Source: Bactericera cockerelli
Lineage: Eukaryota; Arthropoda; Insecta; Hemiptera; Triozidae
NCBI GenBank assembly: GCA_024516035.1
Contig: CM044964.1
Location: 15,207,575-15,271,574 of the forward strand
Reading direction: 5' to 3'
Length of the DNA: 64,000 bases
The notes below the pieces were generated by a model. The model was not told the DNA's origin. It worked only from the letters and a program-made list of their open reading frames with translations, and ran no database searches. Positions 56,101-64,000 of this stretch are shown here, in pieces (position 1 is the first letter of the stretch; each line of letters begins with the position of its first letter). The translations under genes were made by a program, and so were the position numbers.

Positions 56101-59100
56101 GGCGTGAGAGTGGGGCTACCCTATCATAGTGCTTCAGCTTGCACAGAAAGAGAATTGTTATAATTTTGAGCCGCCGACTTATCTAAGAGTTTTATGGCGC
56201 CCGACCTAATCAACTTTAACAGCGGGAACAGTGAGTAGCTTCAAATAAAAATTCTCATTTCCAATAATTGCCGTAAAATTTAACAAGGTCCTTGAGCTCG
56301 AAAAAAAAAAAAAAAAAAAAAAAAATACCATAGATATCCTTACGATGTGAACTCTTTCGATAAAGCCAATAAAAAAATCTGTGCAAGTGATCTATTCATA
56401 AGTTCATAGAACATAAAGATAGCTAAAAGGATTTGGTAGCACACTAAGATTTGGTCGCACAGTTACATTCATAGAACCCTAAACCACCAACTTTCAAGTT
56501 AAGAATCTGCTGTTTTAACAGTGAGACCAAAAAGTTTGGTTTGCAGAAATACAAGTATATTATTAATTATCTTTAGGGCGGAATTAATAGACAACATCAA
56601 TAACTTAAGTCGTTGGTAAGTGTCGATTTTCCCTATCTGACACAGTACGCAATCCGTGACTTAGCGCCACAGAGGTATTACAAAAACGTCTATTAATTCC
56701 GCCCTTAATCTTTTTAGATTCCTAGACACACGTGTGTTTGCCACTTGTTCCGATGACACCACAATAGCTCTCTGGGACGCGCGCAATCTCAAGTCCCGGG
56801 TTCGAACCCTGCAGGGTCACTCAAATTGGGTAAAGAATATAGAGTTCTCGTCTAAAGATGATCTGCTAGTGACAGCTGGATTCGATGGCAGCATCTATAC
56901 CTGGGACATTAATAAGTAAGTCAATTTTTTTTAAATTAAGTTTAAAGTGTGTATTAGTTTTGGTCATTTTCAATCTTTGCTTGCTTATCATATTATGTAC
57001 TTTTTTTTTCTTAACTGTAAGAGAATATGACCATAGTTTCTTTGGTTAACACGTAATGATTTAAGATTTATTTGTACATTCGCTATGTCCAATATGGCAA
57101 AGAAAAACAAACAAAAAATTGTAACCACTGAAACAAAGTAGACTCAAAAGAGCTAGAAAGAATACAATCTTAATTAAAATGAGCAATTGAGCATACAATT
57201 AGCTCAGTGATCAAATTCTCGCTTACCATGTCAAATATTCCGGGTTCGAACCCCAGAGCCAACAAAATTTGCATTCAGAATTTTATTACAGCTGTTTGTA
57301 AGAGACACCTTCTGGTGCACTCGTGTTGATCTAGAGCCTAATGGGGAGTGTCAGAGAGAATGCATATTACGGGATGGGCAATCTACAACACAGACTGAAA
57401 GCATCTAAAGTAATTGCTTTTTCATGGCTACAAAATAAAAAAGTTTGTGAAAAAGTCTTCTTGAAAAAAAAAATGAATTTTTTTCTGAATGTCTGTTTTT
57501 TAAACTCCAATTTCATTCAAATCAATGAGCAAGGGGCCTCCTTAAAAATAGTATTCATTGAGTGTGAATTAAATTTACAAAGAAAAATACTTTAAATAAC
57601 TTAAGAGCGCACGATTAGCTCAGTGGTTAAGCACTCGCTTGCCATGCGGAAGGTCCCGGGTTCGATCCCCGTGCCGACAAAAATTTGTATTCTTAATTTG
57701 GTTACAATAGTTTTTAAGGGATACCTTCCGGTGCGCTCGTGTTGACCCAGCACCTAAATGGGAAGTATTGTGTCACTTCTCGCCCATCAGAGGGGAGGCA
57801 TACTACGGGATGGGCAGGCTACAACACAGACCACAAGCGTTCATGGCTACGAAATAAAAAAGGCTGTGAAACACTTATCTTTAAAAAAAAAAAAAATACA
57901 TTAAAATATTAATTAATAAATAAGGATAAAAGTTAAACATCAGTTTTAATTTTAATAATGGTAATTCCATGATAAATTTGTTGATAGTATAAGTAAATGC
58001 CTATAATTTGTCTTGTTTGGAAGCAGCAAATTAACCGTTACATGGTGAGAGGTACTCGAGCGCTCCCACCTATCCATAATGACTGTTCATATTTATCTCC
58101 TTTACAGCTACACAGAGACAGGCTTTGTGTATGACCGAGTGTTCCAAACTAATGGCCTCATGCGCATGCGTCTCAACCCTGACGCTTCTAAGATGGTGAT
58201 CTGCACTACTGCAGGCTACATGATCCTGATCCATGACTTGAACCTGGGGACCCTGGCCCAAGATCTGCTGGGCTTTCGGGTGAGATAATATTCGTAATAT
58301 TAATATAATTTTTTTTTTAAATTATAGTAATAATATCACCTTTTTTATACTGCCCGATTAAGACTAATAAGTCCCATTATTCCAGCAGTAAGCCCAAGAC
58401 GTATTATTATGTGGTAAAAATCCCAAATGGGAGGATAACTTGTCACGTCCCGGCTGGGTTTCGAACCTGTGACCTCTGGAATCACTAGATTCACAGAGTG
58501 CTGCTTTTACCACTGAGCTACAGGGACAGAATGAGAAGTTCTTTTTTTACTGTTGGCTAAGACTAGGGACCGAATTATGAAACAAGATTAGATTTAATCT
58601 AAGTATCTTTTAACCCGAGCTATAGTGCGCTGTGATTGGCTGAAACTCTGACTTGAAGGCATGTTTGGCTTAGCTTAACTTTAATCCTGCTTAATAATGT
58701 GGCCCTTAGTTTTGCTCTAGAAAGTCCCACTACTACTACTATGCCAACAGGTTATTCCTTTTTAAGGAGGAGAACCTTTTTAGCTAGAATTTAAAAGCAG
58801 CAGACATCTAATCTATAGATTATTGGTTTGAGTTCCAAGCATGCCGAACAGTAAGGCAGGTTTGAGTCCTAGTGAGAAAAAAGATGGCTTCCTTGTTGAG
58901 ATGAAAAAGATAACCTATTATTATTCCATGTCTATTCTCATTATTTCAAAGCCTTATCCTGTTGTAAAACAGGAGATTGAGTCCCAAGTTAAGCAAAAAT
59001 TTAGTAAAACTGGTTTGAGTGATTGTGATAAACACAATTATGATTAAAAAAAAAAAGGTAAGTGTGCCCCGGAACCGCTTTCGCATTACTTCAGGGCACC

Positions 59101-62100
59101 TTACCTTTACATCCATGCCATTCCAGAGATGCAAAACTCGGTTAGAATTTTCCGCTCCGGCCGGGATTCGAACCCACAACCTCCACGTCAGCAACCAATT
59201 TATTTATTTGACAGTATTAATTTATTTTGACAGTATTAATAATAGAAACAAGAAAAAAATAAATAAAATATATACATATTATGTTCTAACTAAAGGGCGG
59301 GGTATTGCCTATGGCAATCTCTTCCACCCTTATGCTCTTAACCACTGAGGTCGGCTTATGATAAATCTTACTTTAAACTTGTTTTTTTCCTGCCATTCAG
59401 CCCAACATGTACCGTCTCATGCAGCTGAGTGACACAGCCCTGCCCATGGCCTTTGAGTACCACCACCTGTTCAGTCGAGGCCGCACTAGGAACCGGGTCG
59501 AGTTCATCACGGACTTCCCGTTCGGTGACGAGGCAGAAGTTATATCCTCCCTACAGGTGAGAAGTTATATCCTCCCTACAGGTGAGAAGTTATATCCTCC
59601 CTACAGGTGAGAAGTAATATCCTCCCTACAGGTGAGAAGTAATATCCTCCCTTCAGGTGAGAAGTTATATCCTCCCTACAGGTGAGAAGTTATATCCTCC
59701 CTACAGGTGAGAAGTTATATCCTCCCTACAGGTGACAAGTTATATCCTCCCTACAGGTGAGAAGTTATATCCTCCCTACAGGTGAGAAGTTATATCCTCC
59801 CTACAGGTGAGAAGCTTCACACTAATAGTCATAATAACCCAGTGAAAATGAGTGGCTTTAGAATGGTTAACTTAAGCCATATTTTTCTTTCTAACCAAAG
59901 TTAACCAAACTGGAATTAAATGAACCAAACTGGAAGCAAGTCATTTTTCTTTTGGAAGAGGAAATTTTTCCTCTTTCAAAGTTAACCAAAATGGAAGTAG
60001 AAAATTCTTGCTTCCAGTTCTTTTATAGGTTAAGTCCATTGTTTATCTTTAAAAGTTCCGAAACGAATTTTTCTTTTACTAATGTGGTGAAGTTGACCTT
60101 GGAATAAAATGAAAATATTTGGAAATATCGAACCTGCAATTTTTTTTTAAATAAAAAAAAATAGGCCTTAAAATAGTCTGTCTGTTCCGCGATAACTTTC
60201 GAACGGATTCTTCAAAAGAGATGAATTTTTGTATATATATATGTTAATTGGGGTCCTAGAATTTTACCTATAGTTTTAGGACCGAATAACGCCTTTTGGG
60301 GCCAAATGGGGACCTGTTTTGGTGATTTTTTTTTAATTAAGCAAGACTCTTGAAATTTTGTAGAGTCGTTTAGAAAATATATTTGAGTTCAGTAGTAAAA
60401 TTTGATGATCTTAAAAGATGAGGGGAATTATTAACACAAGGCACGGTTGAATAATTTTTCTTGTTGAACACTTTTCACGATCTACGAAAAAATGGGATCT
60501 GAAGTAATGTTTCATAATGGTTCCAGAGCCATAACTATAAGGATCAGGAGGGATTTTTTAGAGGGTATAAAACCCTTTCGGAGATCAAATAAATAAAAAT
60601 TCGTTTGAATCAATGCAAATATTTCCCTTCAAAAAAAAAAAAAAAAATCTCACTCAATAGTTTAATTAAATACGACTCCTATTATTTTCAGATTCACCCC
60701 CACGGCTGGTGTGCTCTGAGCCGCAATATTTCCAACAGTGAGAGATCAGAATGGTCCTGTGTCCATGATATCCAGGAGTCCCCAGAGCCTGTCGAGGACG
60801 AGGGTACTGAAGAGGAAGAATTTAGGTGAGGAAATCACTTTCTATCATAATAATAATAATATCGCCTTATTTATACTGCCCGATTAGGACTATTAAGCCC
60901 CATTATTCCAGCAGTAAGACCAAGACGTATTATTATGTGCTAAAAATCCCAGCATGTACCGGCTGGTTATCGAACTTGCGACCTCTGGATTCACACACTG
61001 CCACTTTTATCACTGAGCTACCGGGACAGACGAATTAAGGTAAGTCGGAGTTAGCAGAATCTATCTTGTTGGAAGATCATTTGTCACTCACCAAAAATCA
61101 AACTAAACTACTGACAAAAAAGAAAAACAAACAGCCTTACATTTGATTGATTCAAAATACATTAATTTTATTTATTCATACACAGTAAAAAGAATATTAA
61201 AAGAGTGACCAGATTCCTAAGTTGGGTTTGTAAAAAAAAATATGTAAAAATATTGGCTCTCCTGTGAATCAGTCAAGATCCAGATTCCTTTAAGTATGGG
61301 TAACAATGACTTCACTGCATAATATCAGACGTAAGTGTGACTTAAGTAAGAGTAAGAGGCCAGATCTCTCTGTGAACTAGGATGAGCCAGTAACCAAGAA
61401 CAAGAACAACTGAAAAACATACATTTTCTTAATATTGTGCTTTCAAAGCAAGATAGGTAATCAGTTAAATTACATATGTATATCATTGTTTATAGGTAGG
61501 TGTGTCCCAACCTAGGAATTTCGAATTGGGATTTTTGAAAAGGAAATGAAACATCAAAAGGATAGGTAAAAAAGAGAAAGTATTCAAAAAGACATAGGGT
61601 ATAGAAAGCTAAAAACATTATATTTTTCTCAACATGATAGACCATGGTCTATTTTAATTTTTAACATTTAAAATTTCTCTTTTTATTGTATTAAATTGAA
61701 TTTTAACAATATTTTGAAGTAATTATGTCTCACTTGTAATCTCACTACAGTAATGAATATTTTTTATATATAAATAGTATAAACTTTTTTTTACTTTTCT
61801 TATTGTCTGGCTGGGGGACATTAAACAGGGAGAAGACCAGTCAGTGTCTCGCTAGAGGACTATAAACAGAGAACAGACTAGCCAACCCTTACAAGCCAGG
61901 CTAGCTTGCAGTTTCCTAAGGGTTTAATGGCTTATAAAGAAAAGTCCAAGTCCTCATGATGGTTGATCACACATAGAACTATGTGGTTCAGGACGGGCCA
62001 ACTTTGAAATAAAGTTGGCTGGAGACCATCACTCACCCCTCCAGCTGTAGCCAAGCTGGCTACAACAACAACAACTTTTCTTATTAGTGTGAGGTGTAAC

Positions 62101-62616
62101 TGTCTAGTCATTAATTCATGATGTCTTTTAGTGTCATAAGTAGACAAAAATAATTTTTTTGTTTTGGTTTTTACCCAAATCAAGAATAGAAGAAAATACA
62201 TTTTAGTAAACATGATGCACAGCTTGAGAGAATTTCTGAATTCATACATTATGCATCAAGGCTAACATCTTAATGGTGAAAAAGGCATTTTGTTTTCTAG
62301 CATTCAATCAAAGAAAAAATTCAAAATGGTTCATAATTAATGGTGGACCATGTATTATTAAATTTTGTTTGTATTCTAATTCTTTTTCTTCCACAGTAAA
62401 TCTCTACAAGACAGTAGTGGTGGCACAACCAGTGCAGGAGCTACAAGTGCATCAACTAGTGGTGGAGCTACATCTAGTCAGACAGGCACTGCAAGGTTTA
62501 CACAACTATCTAGAAGAGCAAGACGTTACACAGAGCGGAACTTACGCAGCAATACCACTGAGAATAGATACCCTCAGCTGGAGATTAGCACAGCAGACAT
62601 ATGGGAAGCACTGCTG
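53118..62616 (+). CDS. DCAF10: DCAF10, exons 1-8 (5' part)
   Basis: Start and WD40 half of DCAF10. Exons: 53118-53192, 54215-54444, 55101-55214, 56718-56915, 58108-58279, 59401-59556, 60692-60825, 62397-62616. They give 433 residues in frame with no stop. WD blades are visible at GGIFNLEFSQDGSLLVAACE, FATCSDDTTIALWDAR, GHSNWVKNIEF with GFDGSIYTWD, and MRMRLNPDASKMVICTTAG. WDAR (159-162) is a WDXR motif of the kind that contacts DDB1. Exon 8 is followed by GTAAGA, and exons 9-12 should lie beyond the window. Exon 4's acceptor is 13 bp from a MITE, and exon 6 ends in a 25-bp tandem array that repeats the donor. The short N-terminus MSDPNTPGSSRPWNPKS differs from the long Pro/Ser-rich vertebrate one. 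Confidence 0.93.
53224..53455 (+). repeat. (AAC)n-family retroposon
   Basis: Forward copy in DCAF10 intron 1, with AAGCCAGGCTAGCTTGCAG, GTTGATCACACA and a CCACAACAACAACAAAAACC tail. The body is diverged. Confidence 0.75.
54480..54645 (-). repeat. 5S-headed SINE, degraded
   Basis: Keeps the 5S-like part on the plus-strand right side (TGGATGTTGTTTAACTTTAG, GAACTGGTGTACTCAACATG). In DCAF10 intron 2. Confidence 0.65.
54790..54960. repeat. Repeat R copy, diverged
   Basis: AT-rich, with ACATAATTATGTCCTAAC at its right end and ATTATTATTATTAAATA at its left. In DCAF10 intron 2. Confidence 0.45.
55247..55452 (-). repeat. 5S-headed SINE
   Basis: Body and 5S-like head recognisable (ATTCACTGGAAATTTACC, CTTCACCTAGCCTG, TGTTGTATTCAACATGCCA). 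In DCAF10 intron 3, followed by a B-family SINE and further SINE pieces to about 55880. Confidence 0.75.
55486..55681 (-). repeat. tRNA-headed SINE, family B
   Basis: Reverse-strand copy with (ATA)n tail (55486-55500) and head TCCTAGTAGCTCAGAGGTC. From 55700 to 55880 follow a 5S-SINE fragment and tRNA-like G-family fragments. 55880-56570 has no gene seen and includes an A homopolymer at 56300-56325. Confidence 0.8.
56573..56707. mobile_element. PIF/Harbinger-type MITE abutting DCAF10 exon 4
   Basis: The 17-bp ends GGGCGGAATTAATAGAC and GTCTATTAATTCCGCCC are perfect inverted repeats (element 56576-56704), flanked by TTA on both sides. Three-base TTA duplication with GGG ends fits PIF/Harbinger. 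The exon 4 acceptor AG is at 56716-56717, so only TTAATCTTTTTAG separates the element from the exon. Confidence 0.85.
57180..57475 (+). repeat. tRNA-headed SINE, family G, old copy
   Basis: Diverged forward copy. The head retains AATTAGCTCAGTG and GGGTTCGAACCCC. It lies 130 bp before a much better copy in DCAF10 intron 4. Confidence 0.75.
57606..57896 (+). repeat. tRNA-headed SINE, family G, best copy
   Basis: Head GCACGATTAGCTCAGTGGTT, a CTTGCCATGCGG anticodon-arm region recalling tRNA-Gly(GCC), and B box GGGTTCGATCCCC. The body includes CTTCTCGCCCATCAGAGG, with an A tail at 57882-57896. Full length and little diverged. Confidence 0.9.
58322..58531 (-). repeat. tRNA-headed SINE, family B
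   Basis: Reverse-strand copy in DCAF10 intron 5, with head TCCCTGTAGCTCAGTGGTAA and a GATATTATTACT tail. Confidence 0.88.
58566..58705. mobile_element. MITE with GGGCCACATTATT-type ends
   Basis: Ends GGGACCGAATTATGAAACA and the mirror of GGGCCACATTATTAAGCA, with CTA/TTA at the flanks. It contains GCTGTGATTGGCTGAAACTC. A partial relative is at 9120-9240. TIR type and 3-bp flank suggest Harbinger-like. Confidence 0.6.
59150..59360 (-). repeat. tRNA-like SINE split by repeat R
   Basis: A reverse-strand tRNA head is in two halves: B-box part GGGATTCGAACCCACAAC (59162-59180) and A-box part CTTAACCACTGAGGTCGG (59337-59354). Between them lies an R copy (59212-59330, minus) with GGGCGGGGTATTGCC. 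It lies about 45 bp before DCAF10 exon 6. Confidence 0.65.
59536..59812 (+). repeat. 25-bp minisatellite repeating the DCAF10 exon 6 donor
   Basis: Eleven units of GAAGTTATATCCTCCCTACA plus GGTGA start at 59536. The first unit is the true 3' end of exon 6 and its GTGAGA donor at 59557. Every later unit repeats CCTCCCTACAG followed by GTGAGA (one GTGACA, one CTTCAG variant). The array ends at about 59812, before the homologous block starts at 59844. Confidence 0.97.
60845..61031 (-). repeat. tRNA-headed SINE, family B (shared with copy 1)
   Basis: Same insertion site as 3578-3785, 20 bp after DCAF10 exon 7, with small independent deletions. Confidence 0.88.
61810..62083 (+). repeat. (AAC)n-family retroposon, copy 2 only, with target duplication
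   Basis: Runs from GTCTGGCTGGGGGACATTAA to GGCTACAACAACAACAAC, flanked by CTTTTCTTATT on both sides. The matching part of copy 1 (about 5860-5895) lacks it. This defines the family's ends. Confidence 0.88.
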
Positions 62617-62689
62617 GTAAGACAATTTTACTACATATTCCAACCCCCATGGGTTTAAAGTTACCAGCTTGAAGAGTTTGTTTACAAAT

Positions 62690-62905
62690 TTCAACTGCAT
62701 GGTTATATCACAATAGGGGGTTTACCCTCCATTCACTGGAAACCCACAAAACAGCTACTAAAATTAACCTCACACAGACCAGAAATAGCCAGCATCACAA
62801 GGGTTCAAATTTGAATGGTCATCCATTCAATTCCTAGCCTTGCTGGACATTGCTCAACTTCAGTGACTGAATGAGAACTGGTGAATTCAATTTTCCATTG
62901 ACACT
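62690..62905 (-). repeat. 5S-headed SINE (shared with copy 1)
   Basis: Counterpart of 6477-6705 in the DCAF10 intron after exon 8. Confidence 0.8.
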
Positions 62906-63020
62906 TGCTAACCTAATCATTATGGGCAGTGAATAATTAGTACTTTAATTTAAAGTAGAATTTTTCAATATCACATGGAGCTTGAATACAATTGGTTCAG
63001 ATAGGATACATTGGTACTTA

Positions 63021-64000
63021 CTACCACATTATTCTTTGCACATCAGGACTGTCTTCCCAGTAAAACTTTTTTGTAAAAAATAAATACACTGTTACAATAT
63101 TAATTAGTGAATTGAATGCAAATTCTGAAGCTAACTCCCACCATTTAAGACTCTTAATGTTGAAATGTAAACGATACAAGACAAAGGGTAGAATAAAATA
63201 TCTAAATTCTAACAATAACTGTGGAACAAGATTGAGCAACACACAAATTATGTACAAAAAGAAATACCTAAATAAACAATTCTTCATGATATGGTAGAAG
63301 GAAAACACATACACAGGGATCATAAGGAAACGGAAAGAAGGGATATTTTCATAGAGACGCCTCCAAATGTAAAATATATAATGTCTATTATCAGCTAGTA
63401 CATAAGGGTGGACCATTGTGTTGTGTTTAATGATATAATAGAGTGAAATAGAAGATATCAACAATAAAAATGAGTTGTTTAATGAAAATGCAAATTTTGT
63501 AAATCCATGGATACTCTTAAGTGCATAGGGTAGAGAGAAGAACAAACAAAATGTAAAAAAGTACAACATCTGAGGAAAATGGAGCACTGGTGTGTGAGAG
63601 CTTCTGTCACCTACAACTATACCTTGATTGAGAATGATAAACAAAACAAATAAGAAAGCAACTGCAGTAAATCCAAGCACTTTCTTGTAAGTTCTTTGGT
63701 TGATTAAGTGTTTCACCATGGTTTGACTGACTTTCAAGTAATCTCTCTTCAAATGATTTTTCTTTGAGATTTTATCAAAGAAAACTTCCAGGTCACTGAG
63801 TAATATCTCAGCTCCAACATAGAATCCCCATATGATATTGGTCTGCCTCACAATGACAGAAATAAAAGCTATTGCAGCAGAGAGTTGATGTTTTGATTGT
63901 AAATGTAAGGCATACATTAATAAAATCATTGAGGTTGACAAAGCATCTGTGTAGTATAAGAAAGAGAAGAAATACAACACTGGAAAAGTACTGATAGACA
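63021..64000 (-). CDS. ALG10: ALG10, second copy, 5' end outside window
   Basis: C-terminal two-thirds of the same glucosyltransferase as 6811-8214, still fully open. It differs from the first copy at V/G (in NIIW.FYVG), R/K and E/G (in SIH.FTKF), Y/H, Y/S and R/K. The stop is at 63021-63023, after DVQRIMW. The gene runs off the window at 64000. It is again antisense in the DCAF10 intron after exon 8. The changes avoid the strongly conserved motifs, which fits an allele or a young functional paralogue. Confidence 0.93.
   Translation of the reverse strand, partial: SISTFPVLYFFSFLYYTDALSTSMILLMYALHLQSKHQLSAAIAFISVIVRQTNIIWGFYVGAEILLSDLEVFFDKISKKNHLKRDYLKVSQTMVKHLINQRTYKKVLGFTAVAFLFVLFIILNQGIVVGDRSSHTPVLHFPQMLYFFTFCLFFSLPYALKSIHGFTKFAFSLNNSFLLLISSISLYYIIKHNTMVHPYVLADNRHYIFYIWRRLYENIPSFRFLMIPVYVFSFYHIMKNCLFRYFFLYIICVLLNLVPQLLLEFRYFILPFVLYRLHFNIKSLKWWELASEFAFNSLINIVTVYLFFTKKFYWEDSPDVQRIMW

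Larger units (their letters stand above)
59844..64000 (+). repeat. Duplicated block, copy 2
   Basis: Counterpart of 2608-7790. Coding differences in DCAF10 exons 7 and 8 are five synonymous changes in 354 bp. ALG10 differs at six residues over the shared 319. Copy 2 carries a private (AAC)n retroposon and lacks the Helitron-like insertion and the SINE-rich 1.1 kb of copy 1. Confidence 0.95.

Noticed and set aside
56795..56812. tRNA B-box-like GGGTTCGAACCC in a unique region
   Set aside because: It lies inside DCAF10 exon 4 and encodes conserved WD40 residues (SRVRTLQG); there is no A box or cloverleaf.
57606..57680. Possible functional tRNA gene
   Set aside because: Same head occurs at the front of several full SINE G copies with shared bodies; the acceptor stem does not pair well. 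The same reasoning applies to the B-family heads.

Overview
The window is animal nuclear DNA, most likely from an insect and possibly a hemipteran such as a planthopper. It has intron-rich single-copy animal genes with GT-AG junctions, AT-rich introns, and a very dense load of SINEs, MITEs and fold-back elements. No bacterial or organellar signal was seen. The insect call rests on gene type and transposon style only, so it is tentative below the level of insects.

Layout. 1-2322 is a large palindrome carrying remnants of a transposon-type protein. 3421-13688 (+) holds the 3' exons (here numbered 7-12) of DCAF10, a WD40 substrate receptor of CUL4-DDB1 ligases. A complete single-exon ALG10 gene lies antisense in one of its introns (6811-8214). 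The DCAF10 coding end runs into a roughly 1 kb tandem array made from its own last codons (13639-14673). 16074-19450 is a second giant palindrome with a zinc-binding ORF. 21587-24677 (-) is CHMP3/Vps24 (ESCRT-III). 24912-26667 is a third, nested palindrome, cut by a 100-N scaffold gap (26668-26767). 26920-31808 is a nest of transposons: a long-TIR TA element containing a transposase remnant, two 5S-derived SINE copies and a hAT element. 33192-36619 (-) holds only the first three coding exons of UBR5/hyd. 38074-48307 (+) is a complete seven-exon bystin gene with a full, apparently intact Ty3/gypsy retrotransposon in intron 4. 50555-52309 (-) is single-exon DET1. 53118-62616 (+) holds DCAF10 exons 1-8, again with an antisense ALG10 (63021 to the window edge).

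Order problem. DCAF10 exons 7-8 and ALG10 occur twice, near both window ends. The left half carries exons 7-12 followed by CHMP3. The right half carries UBR5, BYSL, DET1 and DCAF10 exons 1-8. The two halves meet at a 100-N gap beside a palindrome, and UBR5 stops after exon 3. The simplest reading is that two contigs which truly overlap at DCAF10 exons 7-8/ALG10 were scaffolded in the wrong order, or are two haplotypes. A real tandem duplication is the alternative.

Function. DET1 and DCAF10, both DDB1-CUL4 ligase components, are divergently transcribed from an 808-bp interval containing a perfect CRE. UBR5 (HECT E3) and BYSL (40S ribosome assembly) form a second divergent pair. Repeat families recognised: two tRNA-headed SINE families (here G and B), a 5S rRNA-headed SINE, an (AAC)n-tailed retroposon, an AT-rich AAAT-tailed repeat (R), a Helitron-like element, and MITEs with TTAA, TA, TTA or 8-bp target duplications.
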